Shown: positions 28,507 to 38,467, counted from the stretch's first letter. The stretch is 53,805 nt of DNA from Rhodopirellula sp. (GCA_012728855.1 JAAYEH010000520.1:1-53805), one strand, 5' to 3'. Numbers and translations: made by a program. The notes: generated by a model from the sequence alone, not told the origin.

Positions 28507-29838
28507 TTAGCGCTTCTCGATCCAGACGACCCCGTCGCGAATCTCGGTGACAACTCCGTCGATCGACGCATGGACGGGCGTTCCCAGGGCCGGCTTGCCG
28601 TCGGTCACCGGAGGGCGGCCGACCACCTGCCCTTTCCTGACTTGCTCGGCCGTGCGGACCACCGCTTCGCAGGCCGCCCCGATATGTTGCTTCAAGGCAA
28701 TTCCAACCTTGTTCGCCGGCAGCAAGCGGTCGTCCAGGGGACCGACATTGCGAAACTGCTTCAAGCCCAGTTTCTGCATCAACCTCGCTGTCGGCGCCTT
28801 GCGGTTGCCGAGGTGCTGCACCGGACGTTGCGGGTTGAAAGGTGGATCCTCCCACCGCTTCTTCTCAGCCATTAAACGTCGCTTGTTCTGCGTGCAGACG
28901 TTTTTCGGATCCAGATCCTCGGGACAGGAGTAGAGGCTACAGAGGTTGCACTCGCAGCAGAACGACGTGCCGATCACGTTCGCCTCGCCGACCAGATTGA
29001 ACTCGAGACTCCGCATCGCCCGATGCGGCTCGATCGGATGCCCCAGCAGCCAGCGCGGGCAAAGCTCCGTGCAGAAACTGCACTGGTCGCAGGCGCTCCG
29101 CCCGATCTTGACGATTTGCGCCCAATCCTGCCTTCGACGGCGGACGACGACATGATCGTCCGGCAGAACAATTACTCCCCCGGTTGTCTTGGTGACCCGG
29201 GTGTCGTGGTTGTCCTCCAGCCAGCCCATCATCACTCCGCCGACGACATAGTTGGGATCGGCTATCGTGGGACCGCCGGCGGCAGCCACGCACTCGGCCA
29301 GCGTCACACCGACCGGCACGCGGAGCGTCACCGGGTTGGCCACGGCGCCGGCGATGGAAAGATATTTCTCCGTGACCGGATGGTCGGCGGCGCCGGCAAC
29401 GTTCATCGCCGTCTCCACGTTCATCACCACGGCTCCGACGTTCAACGGAATTCCGCCGGGCGGGATGACCCGGCCCAGTACGTCGTAGACCAGGATGAAC
29501 TCGTCGCCGGAGGGGTAGGCGTCTTGGAGGGGTACCACATCGATGCCGGTGGGCAACTTCGATTGCAGCAGATCGATCACCTCGCGGTACTTGCCCTTGA
29601 TGCCGATCGCGCCCCTCGCCGCGCCGACCAGCCGCATGGCGACCGAGGTTCCTTCCAGAACCGCATCGGCGTAGTGCTTGAGCACTTCTTTGTCTTTATG
29701 CAGCAGCGGCTCGCATTCCGCGGCGTTGATCAACACGGAATCCGCCTTGCCGGCAAGCTTGACATGGGTGGGAAACCCGGCGCCGCCGGCGCCCACCACG
29801 CCGGCTTCGGCAACCTGTTCTGGAGAAATCTTCGTCAT
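28507..29838 (-). CDS. PduS/RnfC-like flavin and iron-sulfur electron-transfer protein
   Basis: A 443-residue protein of the RnfC/PduS family. The N-terminal GVVGAGGAGFPTHVKL is the NADH/FMN-site glycine motif, followed by INAAECEPLLHKDKEV. Two [4Fe-4S] clusters are marked by CDQCSFCTELCP and CECNLCSLYSCP. A C-terminal domain with GTPVHASIDGVVTEIRDG resembles a small barrel. In Pdu compartments PduS reduces cobalamin and passes electrons through PduT. The paired gene order here strongly supports that relationship, though the enzyme served is unknown. Confidence 0.88.
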   Translation of the reverse strand: MTKISPEQVAEAGVVGAGGAGFPTHVKLAGKADSVLINAAECEPLLHKDKEVLKHYADAVLEGTSVAMRLVGAARGAIGIKGKYREVIDLLQSKLPTGIDVVPLQDAYPSGDEFILVYDVLGRVIPPGGIPLNVGAVVMNVETAMNVAGAADHPVTEKYLSIAGAVANPVTLRVPVGVTLAECVAAAGGPTIADPNYVVGGVMMGWLEDNHDTRVTKTTGGVIVLPDDHVVVRRRRQDWAQIVKIGRSACDQCSFCTELCPRWLLGHPIEPHRAMRSLEFNLVGEANVIGTSFCCECNLCSLYSCPEDLDPKNVCTQNKRRLMAEKKRWEDPPFNPQRPVQHLGNRKAPTARLMQKLGLKQFRNVGPLDDRLLPANKVGIALKQHIGAACEAVVRTAEQVRKGQVVGRPPVTDGKPALGTPVHASIDGVVTEIRDGVVWIEKR

Positions 29839-30010
29839 GATGGCCTCGGAGGCTGTTTTTCGGACCCTTTAGTATAGCTTGCCGCGGTATCGGGGGCCAA
29901 CCGCCGGTGAGGGGTGGCAGGAAGGGTACGGCTTTCTTTGGCCTAAGGCCTTTATCACCGTAGCCTGGGACATCACCCACCCGTGTAAAGGCTCCAAGGT
30001 GTTGCGAATT

Positions 30011-30113
30011 GGTCGTTTAACCGCAGTGCCCAACGGGCAGCGCGCACCGGCGGAGGGCGGTGCGGCTGTCGGTCATCGGCGCGCGGCCCGTTGGGCACTG
30101 CGGTTAAACGACC
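30011..30113. repeat. hairpin element G (GCAGTGCCCAACGGGC family)
   Basis: A perfect 28-base inverted repeat (30011-30038 and 30086-30113), whose arm begins GGTCGTTTAACCGCAGTG, with a 47-base GC-rich loop. It lies between the convergent-free gap of the PduS-like start (29838) and the sulfatase end (30234). The 395-base gap otherwise holds nothing I recognise, except that it must carry the promoter of the PduS-PduT pair. Confidence 0.88.
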
Positions 30114-30233
30114 TTTACAGTGGCATGATATCACCCCAGATTGACGGGGTGGTAGCAAACTCACTCTTGGCCAACGACCATGCTCACCTTGATCGTTATT
30201 GCCGATTCGCCAGCATACCGGCGCCAGGAATGC

Positions 30234-31679
30234 TTACTTCTCCGCCGTCGCCAAGGGATCGCCGGCCTCCGTGAGCCAGGCGTATAGTGTTTCGTGAAGT
30301 TCCTCCACGGTCTGGCGGCAGCGGGGCTCCTCGGCGAGGTTTTTGGTCTCATAGGGATCGGCCTCGAGATCGAACAACTGAAGCTTGTCGACTTTCGGAT
30401 AGTGAATCAGTTTCCAGCGATCGGTGCGGATCATACGCTGAGAGTCGCCATAATAGCCGACCGTGAAGGGGTATACCGCAGTCTGCTCTCCGCGGATGAG
30501 CGGCACGAGGCTCGTGCCCTGGACGGTCTCGGGAATGGCCAGGTCAACCAGATCGCAGATGGTCGGGTAGAGATCACGGAGATAGCACTGCGCATCGCAG
30601 CGGCGGTTGGCGGGGATGCCGGGACCGGCCAGGATCAAGGGAGTGCCCACCGTGTGTTCATACATGTTCTGCTTGCCGCGCAGCCCGTGGCTGCCGACCG
30701 CCAATCCTTGATCGCCGGTGAAAAGGACGAGGGTGTTTTCCTCTTGGCCGGTCTCTTTCAACGCTTGGAAGATCCGGCCGATGTGCTCATCCAAATGCGA
30801 GATCACCGAATAGTAGACGGCCAGATCTTTCCGGACAATCTCGGCGGTTCGCGGCCAGGGGAGAAGTTGTTCGTCGCGGCCCTCGATGTTGCCGTGGTCG
30901 AAGGGATGCCGCGGCTGGAAGTTCGGCGGTAGCGGGAGCTTTTTCGGGTCGTAGCGGTCCTCATAACCGGGCGGCACCAGGAGCGGATCGTGAGGGGCGG
31001 TAAAGTTGACGTGGAGGAAGAACGGCTCGTGCGACCCGCGCCGGATGAATTCGATCGCCGCGTCGGCGAAATGGCTGCTGATGTTCGGTGTGAGGCCGAC
31101 GCCCCGCTCGGGCATCAGCTTGCCGTCGTCGGTTTGAAAGATCCAACCGCGATAGCCGGTGACGGCGGCGCCCCGATAGTCGACGCCGAAAGCCATCGGG
31201 TGCTTTCCTCCTCCGCCCCGGTACAGCCCGAGGCTCTCTTGATAACCGCGATCGGTCGGCACACCGTCGTTGTGCCACTTGCCGACATACCAGGTGCGAT
31301 AGCCGGCCTGGCGCATCGCGTCGGCCCAGAGAACCAACTGGGGTTTCATCCGACCGCCAAAGCCGAGAATGCCGTTGCGAAAACTGCTGCAACCGGTCAT
31401 GATCTCCGCGCGGCTGGGTGTGCAGATCGGATTGGGAGAGACCGCGCGGGTGAAACTCAGCCCGCGGCGGACGAGGCTGTCGAGATTCGGCGTTTGGATG
31501 ATCTCGTTGCCCAGGGCGTGGATCGTGTCGGGCCTCTGGTCGTCGCTGACGATCAAGAGAATGTTGGGCCGGTGGGGTGTAACCTGCTCGGACGAAACGA
31601 CCTGCTGGATCGGGGACATGAGGAGTAACGCGACCGTAATCGCGAAAAGATATGTAGCAAAGCGGCCCCTTTTCTGCAT
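30234..31679 (-). CDS. secreted formylglycine-type sulfatase
   Basis: A 481-residue sulfatase with a signal peptide (FATYLFAITVALLLMSPI). The core starts RPNILLIVSDDQRPDTIHAL (metal Asp pair), and the formylglycine site is CTPSRAEIMTG, the C-x-P-S-R form matured by formylglycine-generating enzyme. GKWHNDG and NFTAPHDPL, then FTGDQGLAVGSHGL, are the remaining metal and substrate motifs. It probably removes sulfate from a polysaccharide or glycan outside the cytoplasm. It stands alone. Confidence 0.94.
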   Translation of the reverse strand: MQKRGRFATYLFAITVALLLMSPIQQVVSSEQVTPHRPNILLIVSDDQRPDTIHALGNEIIQTPNLDSLVRRGLSFTRAVSPNPICTPSRAEIMTGCSSFRNGILGFGGRMKPQLVLWADAMRQAGYRTWYVGKWHNDGVPTDRGYQESLGLYRGGGGKHPMAFGVDYRGAAVTGYRGWIFQTDDGKLMPERGVGLTPNISSHFADAAIEFIRRGSHEPFFLHVNFTAPHDPLLVPPGYEDRYDPKKLPLPPNFQPRHPFDHGNIEGRDEQLLPWPRTAEIVRKDLAVYYSVISHLDEHIGRIFQALKETGQEENTLVLFTGDQGLAVGSHGLRGKQNMYEHTVGTPLILAGPGIPANRRCDAQCYLRDLYPTICDLVDLAIPETVQGTSLVPLIRGEQTAVYPFTVGYYGDSQRMIRTDRWKLIHYPKVDKLQLFDLEADPYETKNLAEEPRCRQTVEELHETLYAWLTEAGDPLATAEK

Positions 31680-31832
31680 GGCGGATTCTCCTCGATCGGT
31701 TCGGGCTTCGAAACTGCGGCGCCGTCGAAAGACCCTGCGCGGAACTTCCAGAATGGGCTATCCGGCTGCCGAAGTCAAGGAAACTTGCGGCGGTTTGCGT
31801 CCAACGGCGAATGGGAATATCATCGAGATTAA

Positions 31833-31930
31833 GAGCCTATCCCAAAAACGTCGGGGACTGGCTCATTTTGCGGAGTCTTCGGAGCAAAATGTGCCTGTCC
31901 CCCTCTCCGCCAAAGTTTTGGGATAGGCTC
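31833..31930. repeat. hairpin element F (GGGGACAGGCACC family, inverted orientation)
   Basis: Outer arms of about 15 bases, GAGCCTATCCCAAAA (31833-31847) and complement ending 31930. The inner core has GGGGACTGGCTCATTTTGC on the left and GCAAAATGTGCCTGTCCCC on the right, so the AGGCAC/TGGCTC core lies in the opposite orientation to A, B and C. The outer arm GAGCCTATCCC is unique to this copy. It sits between a sulfatase and the DUF6057-like gene. Confidence 0.82.
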
Positions 31931-32025
31931 TACGGCGTGGGATGGGCAGATGGCTGGTTGCGGGCTCGAAAGGGAATCGACGCCCGAAACCAGTTACCCC
32001 CAAGTGCGAGGAAACGAGACTTCTC

Positions 32026-34032
32026 ATGGCAGCAGACCCGGAAATCGCCGCCGGGCTATCAGGCGGCCGAGATCCGCACATTGCAGAGGAGTTCGACTCC
32101 GGCCGTGAAGTCCGGCAGGGCGGATATCCACGATGCGAGCGTCCTTCCCGCGAGCCGAACGCTCAGGGCTCGGGCTTCGTCCTCATCGCTCAAATAATCG
32201 GCCTGTTCGCACTCTTCTACCTCTACGTCTTGCGTCGCATTCATCCGGAATTGTTCTTCCACCAGAATCCCGTGCTGTTCCTGTTCGATTCTCGTCATTT
32301 CGCCGGTTTCATGGAACAGCCGGGTGGTCCAACCGAGTATGCGTCCGCTTTTCTGTCGGCGCTGTTCGTTTACGGCTGGCTCGGGGCGTTGGTAGTCACA
32401 CTGCTGGCCGCACTGATTTGTCTGGCAACCCGTCGATTCCTGGCGGCGGTCGCCGGAGACGGGACGGATGGGCTCTATCTTACGCCCGCCGTGCTGATCC
32501 TTCTTTTGCTGGGGCAATACCATCATCCGGTGCGACTGTGCGCCGGTTTGGTTCTCGTCCTGCAATGTGCCAACGCCTATGTTGGGATCGGAAATCAACC
32601 GTCGAAAATCAGGCTCTTGGCCTTTGCGGTGGGCTCCGCCTTGGTCTATTTCACGGCGGCGGGGCTCTATGTGGTCTTTGCGTGCCTCTGCGCTGTGTTC
32701 GAATTGGGTGTCAAACGAAACCGGCTGTTGGGTTGGTTCTGCCTGCTGTCCGCCGGGGCTCTGCCGGCCGTGGCGGGTGTGTGGCTGCTGAACATCGGCA
32801 TCGAAGAAGCCTTCCGAGGACTCACGCTTCCGGAGACGCAGGACTGGCTGGCAAAGCCTTCGTCCATGCCGCTGGTGATGGTGATTCGGGTAGGGCTGCC
32901 CCTTTTCTTGCCCGTCGTCGCCGCCGCGATTCTATGGCGACGTGACGGCCGTTTGGCGAATGAGGATCTGCGCCCGGCCAATGCCGCGGCCTGGCACCGC
33001 CCGGCTCTCGGATCGGCGGCGGTCGTGCTGGCCGCCTTGGCAGCCGATCTCGCCATGTTCGACTTCTCCACCCGCAGTCTGCTGGAGATTGCCGCCAGCG
33101 CGGAAGACGGGCGTTGGTCCGATGTGCTCAGCCATGCCCGACTGGTCCCCTTTTCCGATGCGCGGGCGCTGGATCCGCGAGTCGCGACCGACGTCAACCG
33201 TGCCCTGCACTTCCGCGGCCGACTGTTGGACGAGATGTTCACCTATCCGCAAAGGCTGGGCGCGCCCTCGTTGACGCTGATCTTCGAGAACGCCACGGCC
33301 ACGGCCCTGCGGACGCCTCGGCAGTCGAGCAGCGTGCTGCTCGAGCTTGGACGGGTGAATGAGTCGGAGCATATGGCCTACGAGGCACTGGAGGTTCTCG
33401 GCAACCAGCCGCAGATCCTGAAGCGGCTGGTCTACATCCACGTGATCAAAGGGGAGCCGGAGGCCGCCCGCCGTTATCTGTCCTTGCTCGAGTGCAGCCT
33501 GCTCCATCGCAGGTGGGCGCAGCGGTGCCGCCGGCAACTCGACGCCGATCCAACGCTATCGAATGTGCCGGCGATCGCCGACCTTCGGGAACGAATGGTA
33601 ACGCGTGATTCCGTCGACGATTCGGCGGATCTCGAAACGATGCTCCAAGGTCTCCTGGAGCGAAACCCTCGAAACCGCATGGCGACGGAATACCTCTTGG
33701 CCCACTATCTCCTGACCCGCCAGCTCGACAAGCTGGCTGCGAATCTCCACTGCCTCGACGTCTTCGGCGATTCCCATCTGCCGCGACATTGCGAGGAGGG
33801 GTTGCTGATCCACCTGGCCGCCGCCGGCACGCGCGATCTCGAGGCGTGGGAAGGCAGGATCCGTCGAGCGACTCGCCAGCGATTCGACCGGTTTCTGCAG
33901 ACCCAGGGCCGGTTTCAATACGAAGCTGCCGCTTTCGCGGCGCTGGAGCCTGAATTCGGCAACACCTATTTCTTCGCCTACACCTTCGGCCACAGCAATC
34001 CGGTTGCCAAACACACGGAACCTCTCCAATGA
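32026..34032 (+). CDS. polytopic membrane protein with TPR-like C-terminal half (DUF6057-like)
   Basis: A 668-residue protein. After a soluble N-terminus, some ten hydrophobic segments (from VLIAQIIGLFALFYLYVL to SAAVVLAALAADLAMF) occupy about residues 50-360. The rest is helical, with repeated Leu/Ala pairs that look TPR-like (NRALHFRGRLLDEM, SVLLELGRVNESEHMAYEAL and similar). This matches a family I recall as DUF6057, found next to PD40 proteins in Bacteroidetes. ATG 32026 is chosen over 31942 because the extra residues overlap hairpin F-adjacent sequence. Its ATGA overlaps the next start. Confidence 0.62.
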   Translation: MAADPEIAAGLSGGRDPHIAEEFDSGREVRQGGYPRCERPSREPNAQGSGFVLIAQIIGLFALFYLYVLRRIHPELFFHQNPVLFLFDSRHFAGFMEQPGGPTEYASAFLSALFVYGWLGALVVTLLAALICLATRRFLAAVAGDGTDGLYLTPAVLILLLLGQYHHPVRLCAGLVLVLQCANAYVGIGNQPSKIRLLAFAVGSALVYFTAAGLYVVFACLCAVFELGVKRNRLLGWFCLLSAGALPAVAGVWLLNIGIEEAFRGLTLPETQDWLAKPSSMPLVMVIRVGLPLFLPVVAAAILWRRDGRLANEDLRPANAAAWHRPALGSAAVVLAALAADLAMFDFSTRSLLEIAASAEDGRWSDVLSHARLVPFSDARALDPRVATDVNRALHFRGRLLDEMFTYPQRLGAPSLTLIFENATATALRTPRQSSSVLLELGRVNESEHMAYEALEVLGNQPQILKRLVYIHVIKGEPEAARRYLSLLECSLLHRRWAQRCRRQLDADPTLSNVPAIADLRERMVTRDSVDDSADLETMLQGLLERNPRNRMATEYLLAHYLLTRQLDKLAANLHCLDVFGDSHLPRHCEEGLLIHLAAAGTRDLEAWEGRIRRATRQRFDRFLQTQGRFQYEAAAFAALEPEFGNTYFFAYTFGHSNPVAKHTEPLQ

Positions 34033-35597
34033 AGAAGCTCGCCCGCTACGGATTACCGACCGCTGGCGTATTAACGGCACTGACACTTGCCGCGTTGTTT
34101 GCCTGGCCGCGGGAGCCGGTCGACTTTGAAGCCGCCCTGACGGTCGGGCGGCGCCCGCAGATCCGGCCGGACTACCACGACGTCGTCATCCCGCCCAATA
34201 TCGCGCCTTTGGGTTTCATCGTGGAGGAAGCGGGCACGGACTACCGGGTGCGAGTCCGCTCGGCGGAAGATGCTCTCTTGGAGGTGGCGAGCCGAACTGC
34301 GGCGATCGGTTTTTCCCAGGCTGCCTGGCGTCGGCTATTGAGCGAACAGCAGGGCAACGGGCTTTGGCTGGACGTCTGTGTTCGCCGCGAGGATGGCCGC
34401 TGGACGCGGTTCGATCCGATCGCGATGAGGATTGCCGAAGCCCCGGTCGATCGTTACTTGTTCTACCGCCTCATCAAGCCGATTCATATTCTCCGCCGAC
34501 ACATCAACATTTTCCAGCGGGATCTGGAAAGCTACGACGAGTCGCTCGCCTTGAGCAATCGTTCGTTCGAAGGCGGCTGCATCAACTGTCACGCATTCGC
34601 GCCCAACCATCCCGACCGGATGATCGTCCACTCGCGCGGCTCCGAGCAAACGGGCGCGTGGAGTGGGATGACGGTTGTCCGCGACGGCCGGATCACTCGG
34701 GTCGACACGCGGCAACTCGTGCGCGACCCCGAATCGGACCGCGGCCGTATCACGAAGGAGATGGCCGCCTATACGGCCTGGCACCCCCATGGGCGATTGC
34801 TCGCCTTCTCCGCCAACAAGATCTCGCAGTTCTTCCACGCCGTAGGAGAAGTCCGCGATGTCTTCGACAGCGAATCGGACCTGGCAATCTGCGACCTCGA
34901 TACGAACACAGTGACCACCACGCCATCGATTTCCCGTCCCGATCGCCTGGAGACATTCCCGGCGTGGTCGCCGGACGGGCGGTATCTCTACTTCTGCAGC
35001 GCGGAGCCGTTGCCGGTGGACCGCTACCGTGAGATCCGTTATGACCTGATGCGGATCGAATTCGACGCCGACACAGGCCGCTGGGGCGAGTTGGAAGAGG
35101 TGCTCCGCGCCCGAGAAACCGGGCTGAGCATCACCGAGCCGAGGATTTCGCCCGATGGGCGCTGGGTCTTGTTCTGCATGTCCGATTACGGAGCCTTTCC
35201 GGTGTTTCAGTCATCCAGCGACCTTTATCTGCTCGATCTGAATACGCGGGACTATCGCCGCCTGGACATCAACAGCGAGCAGGCGGAGTCGTGGCATTGC
35301 TGGTCGAGCAACAGCCGCTGGATCGCGTTTGTCAGCAAGCGCCGCGACGGAATGTTTGCCCGCATTTACTTCAGCCACGTCGACGAAGCAGGCCGCGCCC
35401 ATAAGCCCTTCGTCCTTCCGCAAGAAGACCCCTCCTTTTACGACCGGTTCATCGAGACGTACACCGTGCCCGAACTGTCCCGCACGCCCGCGCCGGCCGG
35501 CCCGCGAGCGTTGAGCCGGGCAATCCGCCAGCCGCCTCCTGACGACGATGCGAGGCAGGATCGCGACACAAGCATGGAAAGCATGGGCATTCAGTAA
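34029..35597 (+). CDS. exported c-type-haem PD40/TolB-propeller protein
   Basis: A 522-residue protein with an N-terminal hydrophobic helix (signal or anchor). A single CINCH motif (C-x-x-C-H) near residue 190 should bind one c-type haem outside the membrane. Downstream, repeats such as FPAWSPDGRYLYF, EPRISPDGRWVLF and CWSSNSRWIAFVSK are PD40/beta-propeller blades. It overlaps the DUF6057-like gene by four bases. The pair may be a membrane redox or sensing unit. Its end overlaps the opposite-strand esterase gene by seven bases. Confidence 0.78.
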   Translation: MKKLARYGLPTAGVLTALTLAALFAWPREPVDFEAALTVGRRPQIRPDYHDVVIPPNIAPLGFIVEEAGTDYRVRVRSAEDALLEVASRTAAIGFSQAAWRRLLSEQQGNGLWLDVCVRREDGRWTRFDPIAMRIAEAPVDRYLFYRLIKPIHILRRHINIFQRDLESYDESLALSNRSFEGGCINCHAFAPNHPDRMIVHSRGSEQTGAWSGMTVVRDGRITRVDTRQLVRDPESDRGRITKEMAAYTAWHPHGRLLAFSANKISQFFHAVGEVRDVFDSESDLAICDLDTNTVTTTPSISRPDRLETFPAWSPDGRYLYFCSAEPLPVDRYREIRYDLMRIEFDADTGRWGELEEVLRARETGLSITEPRISPDGRWVLFCMSDYGAFPVFQSSSDLYLLDLNTRDYRRLDINSEQAESWHCWSSNSRWIAFVSKRRDGMFARIYFSHVDEAGRAHKPFVLPQEDPSFYDRFIETYTVPELSRTPAPAGPRALSRAIRQPPPDDDARQDRDTSMESMGIQ

Positions 35598-38242
35598 GAG
35601 GTCAGGCAATCCTCCCGACGGTCCGTCAAAACCCGGTAAGACACGGGAAATCGGTCCGCCCACCAGATGCCGCCGATCGGTTGCGGCCCGTAGGCAACGT
35701 AATGGTCTTTCGATCGGCCGGCAGCGACGCGGATTTCGAAACAGACGGTCTGCCCCTCTCGAACCGGTTTGGGGTGGACGCGAAGTTCCAGGAACTGCGG
35801 CGAGTCGGCTACCGCGCCGGACTCCAGGCGAGCCATACCGAGATCGTCTTGTCCTGCCGCCGATCCGAACTTCACCTCCAGCGGACCGGGGCTGCCTCGG
35901 CGCGAAACCTTGACGGCCATGCCGTGGAATTCTTTCGCTCCCGCGGGGATCCAGAATTCTCCGCTGATGCGGTTCTCGGTGTCGACATCCCGGCTGACGA
36001 AGGCCTCGCCTTCGGCGTAGTCGCGGCCGACCGATCGCTCGGGCCGCAGGAAACGGTCGAGAAAATCAAACGTTTCGACGCCATGCACCTCATGCACTCC
36101 GTCGTAGTGGGCGAGCACGATGCGATCGTTCAGCCCCACATGGTCGCGAATCGCCTTCACCTGATTCCAGGCGTAGGCGGTCCAGGCCGGCGAGGTAATC
36201 CCGTCGCGCTCGCCGAACTCGATCGCCACGGGTCGCGGGGCGATCATTGCGATCAATTCGACATGCGTAAAGCGGTGAAGGATGTCCCAGTTATAGAAAT
36301 CGTCGTCGGGATGGCGGAGGTAACTGGTCGGCGTGGCGTCCGAAGTGATTTTGCTTCGCCAGTCGTTGAAATGGCCGGAGATCACCGTGGCGGCAAGCTG
36401 CTCGACCAGCGGCGAACACCAGATCGCCGAATAGCCGCCGTAGGACAATCCGTAGTAGCCGATCCGCTGCGGATCGACGAACCCGAGCGACCCGAGAAAC
36501 TCCGCCACTCTCCGCGTCTTGGCCACGACCATCGCTACCCGCATCATGCCGACGGCATCGGCCTGCCGCGTCTGATCGTTGATCTGCTCGACAGGAAACT
36601 GATGCATAATCAGCGGAGCGAACACCACGTAGCCGCGATCGGCCAAATGGCGGCCGAACTGGTGATAGGGCGTGTCCTCGGTATGCCCGATCCCGGTAAT
36701 CATCTCGGGGCGACCGCTCAGCCCATGCTGACAAATCACGGCGGCGGCCCGGCCGCGGATGCCGCGGGGAATGAGCAGATGGCCGTAGACCTCAACGCCG
36801 TCGGTCACGTCGAGCAGAACGCGGTAGCCGTCGTACTTCTCCGTGGAGAGGATCCGTTCGGTGCGAGGACGGACCGGAGTGTTGTCGATGGGAACGGAAC
36901 CAACCAGTTCGCGATATTCCTCGAGCATGGTCGCCCGCACGCGAGGAAACTCGGCGGCGGGCAGGCTGAGGATATTCCAACGCTGCTCGCGCAGGGGCTG
37001 GCTGTCGTCAATCTGACGCCGCAGCCAGGCGATCCGCTCTTCAAAATGGCGATTTCGCACAGCCAAGGCGGCATCCGCGGAAACGGACACACTCCCAAGT
37101 TCAACGGCTGGGGATGCTTGAGGCAGTCGCAGGGTTTGAGCGACCTCGGCAGTTGCCGGCGCGGCAATGTCACCCTCGTCGGCTACTGAGACGAACCGCA
37201 ATCGCTCGGCAGCCCCCAGTCCACGATAGAAGCCGCTCGCGCGCTGGTACTCGCGTTGCACCGCATCGGCGGCCGATTTGGTCTTGCCGCGATCCACAAC
37301 CACGAGCGGGCGAGGCGCGATCAATGCGCCGATTTCCCCGTCACCGAATTCGAGCAACAGGCCGGGCAGTCGCCGGTCTACCGGTTCCTGCCAGCACCGG
37401 CTTCGGTCGCCGAAAGAATCGGCAACCGCAACCGCGGCGATCCGCCGGTCGATGGCCGCGGCGTACATCGCCGTCGTGCCGCCCTGCCCGATGCCGACCA
37501 TACCAATCCTTTTCGCATCGATCTCCGGGCGCTTCGAAAAGTGATCGATGGCGGCAAGCACGTCCTGCACGTCGAGACCCGTCACCGTGCGGCCCACTAC
37601 GTAGCCGAGTCGATAGAGGATCTTTCGGCGATCCTTCTTGTTGGTCACCTGGCAATAGTCATGGTCTTCGAGCCGTTCGACGGACTGCGGAACGTAGACG
37701 GCCGCTCCACGGGCCACGAGATCGACCATCCAGCGAGCGGGACGGCCGTCGTCGATGCCGGCAAATGTCTCCGGCCATACGTCCGCATCCGGACAGACAA
37801 TCAACAGCGGGGCAGGTTCGGCCGCGTTCGGAAGAATCAACAGGCCACGCGCGCAAAGGCCTTCGGCAACAGGAATTGTAAGCCGCTCCATGCAAACCCC
37901 TACGCCTTCGGCGATTGTCTCCTCGGACACTCTTCCCGCATCCGGCGACGCCTCGACCAGGCCCAGCGTCGTTTGCAGGCTCTTTCGATGTTCGGCGACT
38001 GAGGTCTCGTAGGCGTCGCCCGATTGGAAATCCGGATTCCAACGTTCATCCCGGACTTGCCGAGCCCGGTCGATACACCGAAGAAGACAGCCCTGGACCT
38101 GCTTCAATTGCGTGGCAACGACGTCCTCCGGCATCACCAGCGCTGCGGTGCCCGCGAGCGGCTCCGCCCGGGCGATGCTTGAGAAACCAACGGTTGCCGG
38201 CAGAATCTGCAGGTACAGCAGGGCAAGTACAGAGCGTTTCAT
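35591..38242 (-). CDS. secreted tandem alpha/beta hydrolase, first domain degenerate
   Basis: An 883-residue exported protein with signal peptide (MKRSVLALLYLQILPATVGF). Two alpha/beta hydrolase units are seen. In the first the nucleophile elbow reads GIGQGG, with Gln253 in place of Ser. In the second, GLSYGGYSAIWC has Ser600, and VCQHGLSG and HYDGVHEVHG supply the other motifs of an acetyl-xylan-esterase or dienelactone-hydrolase type. A C-terminal sandwich of about 120 residues follows. The ATG at 38242 begins the signal peptide; the frame is open to 38326. It likely acts on acylated polysaccharide, with only the second site active. Confidence 0.8.
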   Translation of the reverse strand: MKRSVLALLYLQILPATVGFSSIARAEPLAGTAALVMPEDVVATQLKQVQGCLLRCIDRARQVRDERWNPDFQSGDAYETSVAEHRKSLQTTLGLVEASPDAGRVSEETIAEGVGVCMERLTIPVAEGLCARGLLILPNAAEPAPLLIVCPDADVWPETFAGIDDGRPARWMVDLVARGAAVYVPQSVERLEDHDYCQVTNKKDRRKILYRLGYVVGRTVTGLDVQDVLAAIDHFSKRPEIDAKRIGMVGIGQGGTTAMYAAAIDRRIAAVAVADSFGDRSRCWQEPVDRRLPGLLLEFGDGEIGALIAPRPLVVVDRGKTKSAADAVQREYQRASGFYRGLGAAERLRFVSVADEGDIAAPATAEVAQTLRLPQASPAVELGSVSVSADAALAVRNRHFEERIAWLRRQIDDSQPLREQRWNILSLPAAEFPRVRATMLEEYRELVGSVPIDNTPVRPRTERILSTEKYDGYRVLLDVTDGVEVYGHLLIPRGIRGRAAAVICQHGLSGRPEMITGIGHTEDTPYHQFGRHLADRGYVVFAPLIMHQFPVEQINDQTRQADAVGMMRVAMVVAKTRRVAEFLGSLGFVDPQRIGYYGLSYGGYSAIWCSPLVEQLAATVISGHFNDWRSKITSDATPTSYLRHPDDDFYNWDILHRFTHVELIAMIAPRPVAIEFGERDGITSPAWTAYAWNQVKAIRDHVGLNDRIVLAHYDGVHEVHGVETFDFLDRFLRPERSVGRDYAEGEAFVSRDVDTENRISGEFWIPAGAKEFHGMAVKVSRRGSPGPLEVKFGSAAGQDDLGMARLESGAVADSPQFLELRVHPKPVREGQTVCFEIRVAAGRSKDHYVAYGPQPIGGIWWADRFPVSYRVLTDRREDCLTSY

Positions 38243-38467
38243 GGCAAGCTCTTCCCGGGATCCTATCAGGCGATTTGCGCAGCGCGGCGGAATCCACACG
38301 CCGCCGCCAGTATATCGCGCGAGCATCGGCGAAAAAACAAGTTTCGCAACCGAAAAAGGGGCAGGGGCATTCCTAAAGCGGGTTCCCCCAACAGGGACGC
38401 CGGCGTATAATGGACTGGTCGTGAGGAATATCGTTTCGTTCGTTGTCCGAGGATGCGAGGTGACTTC

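Noticed and set aside
30011..30113. Hairpin G as a tRNA or other structured RNA gene
   Set aside because: A simple two-arm inverted repeat with no cloverleaf; it fits the other dispersed hairpins.
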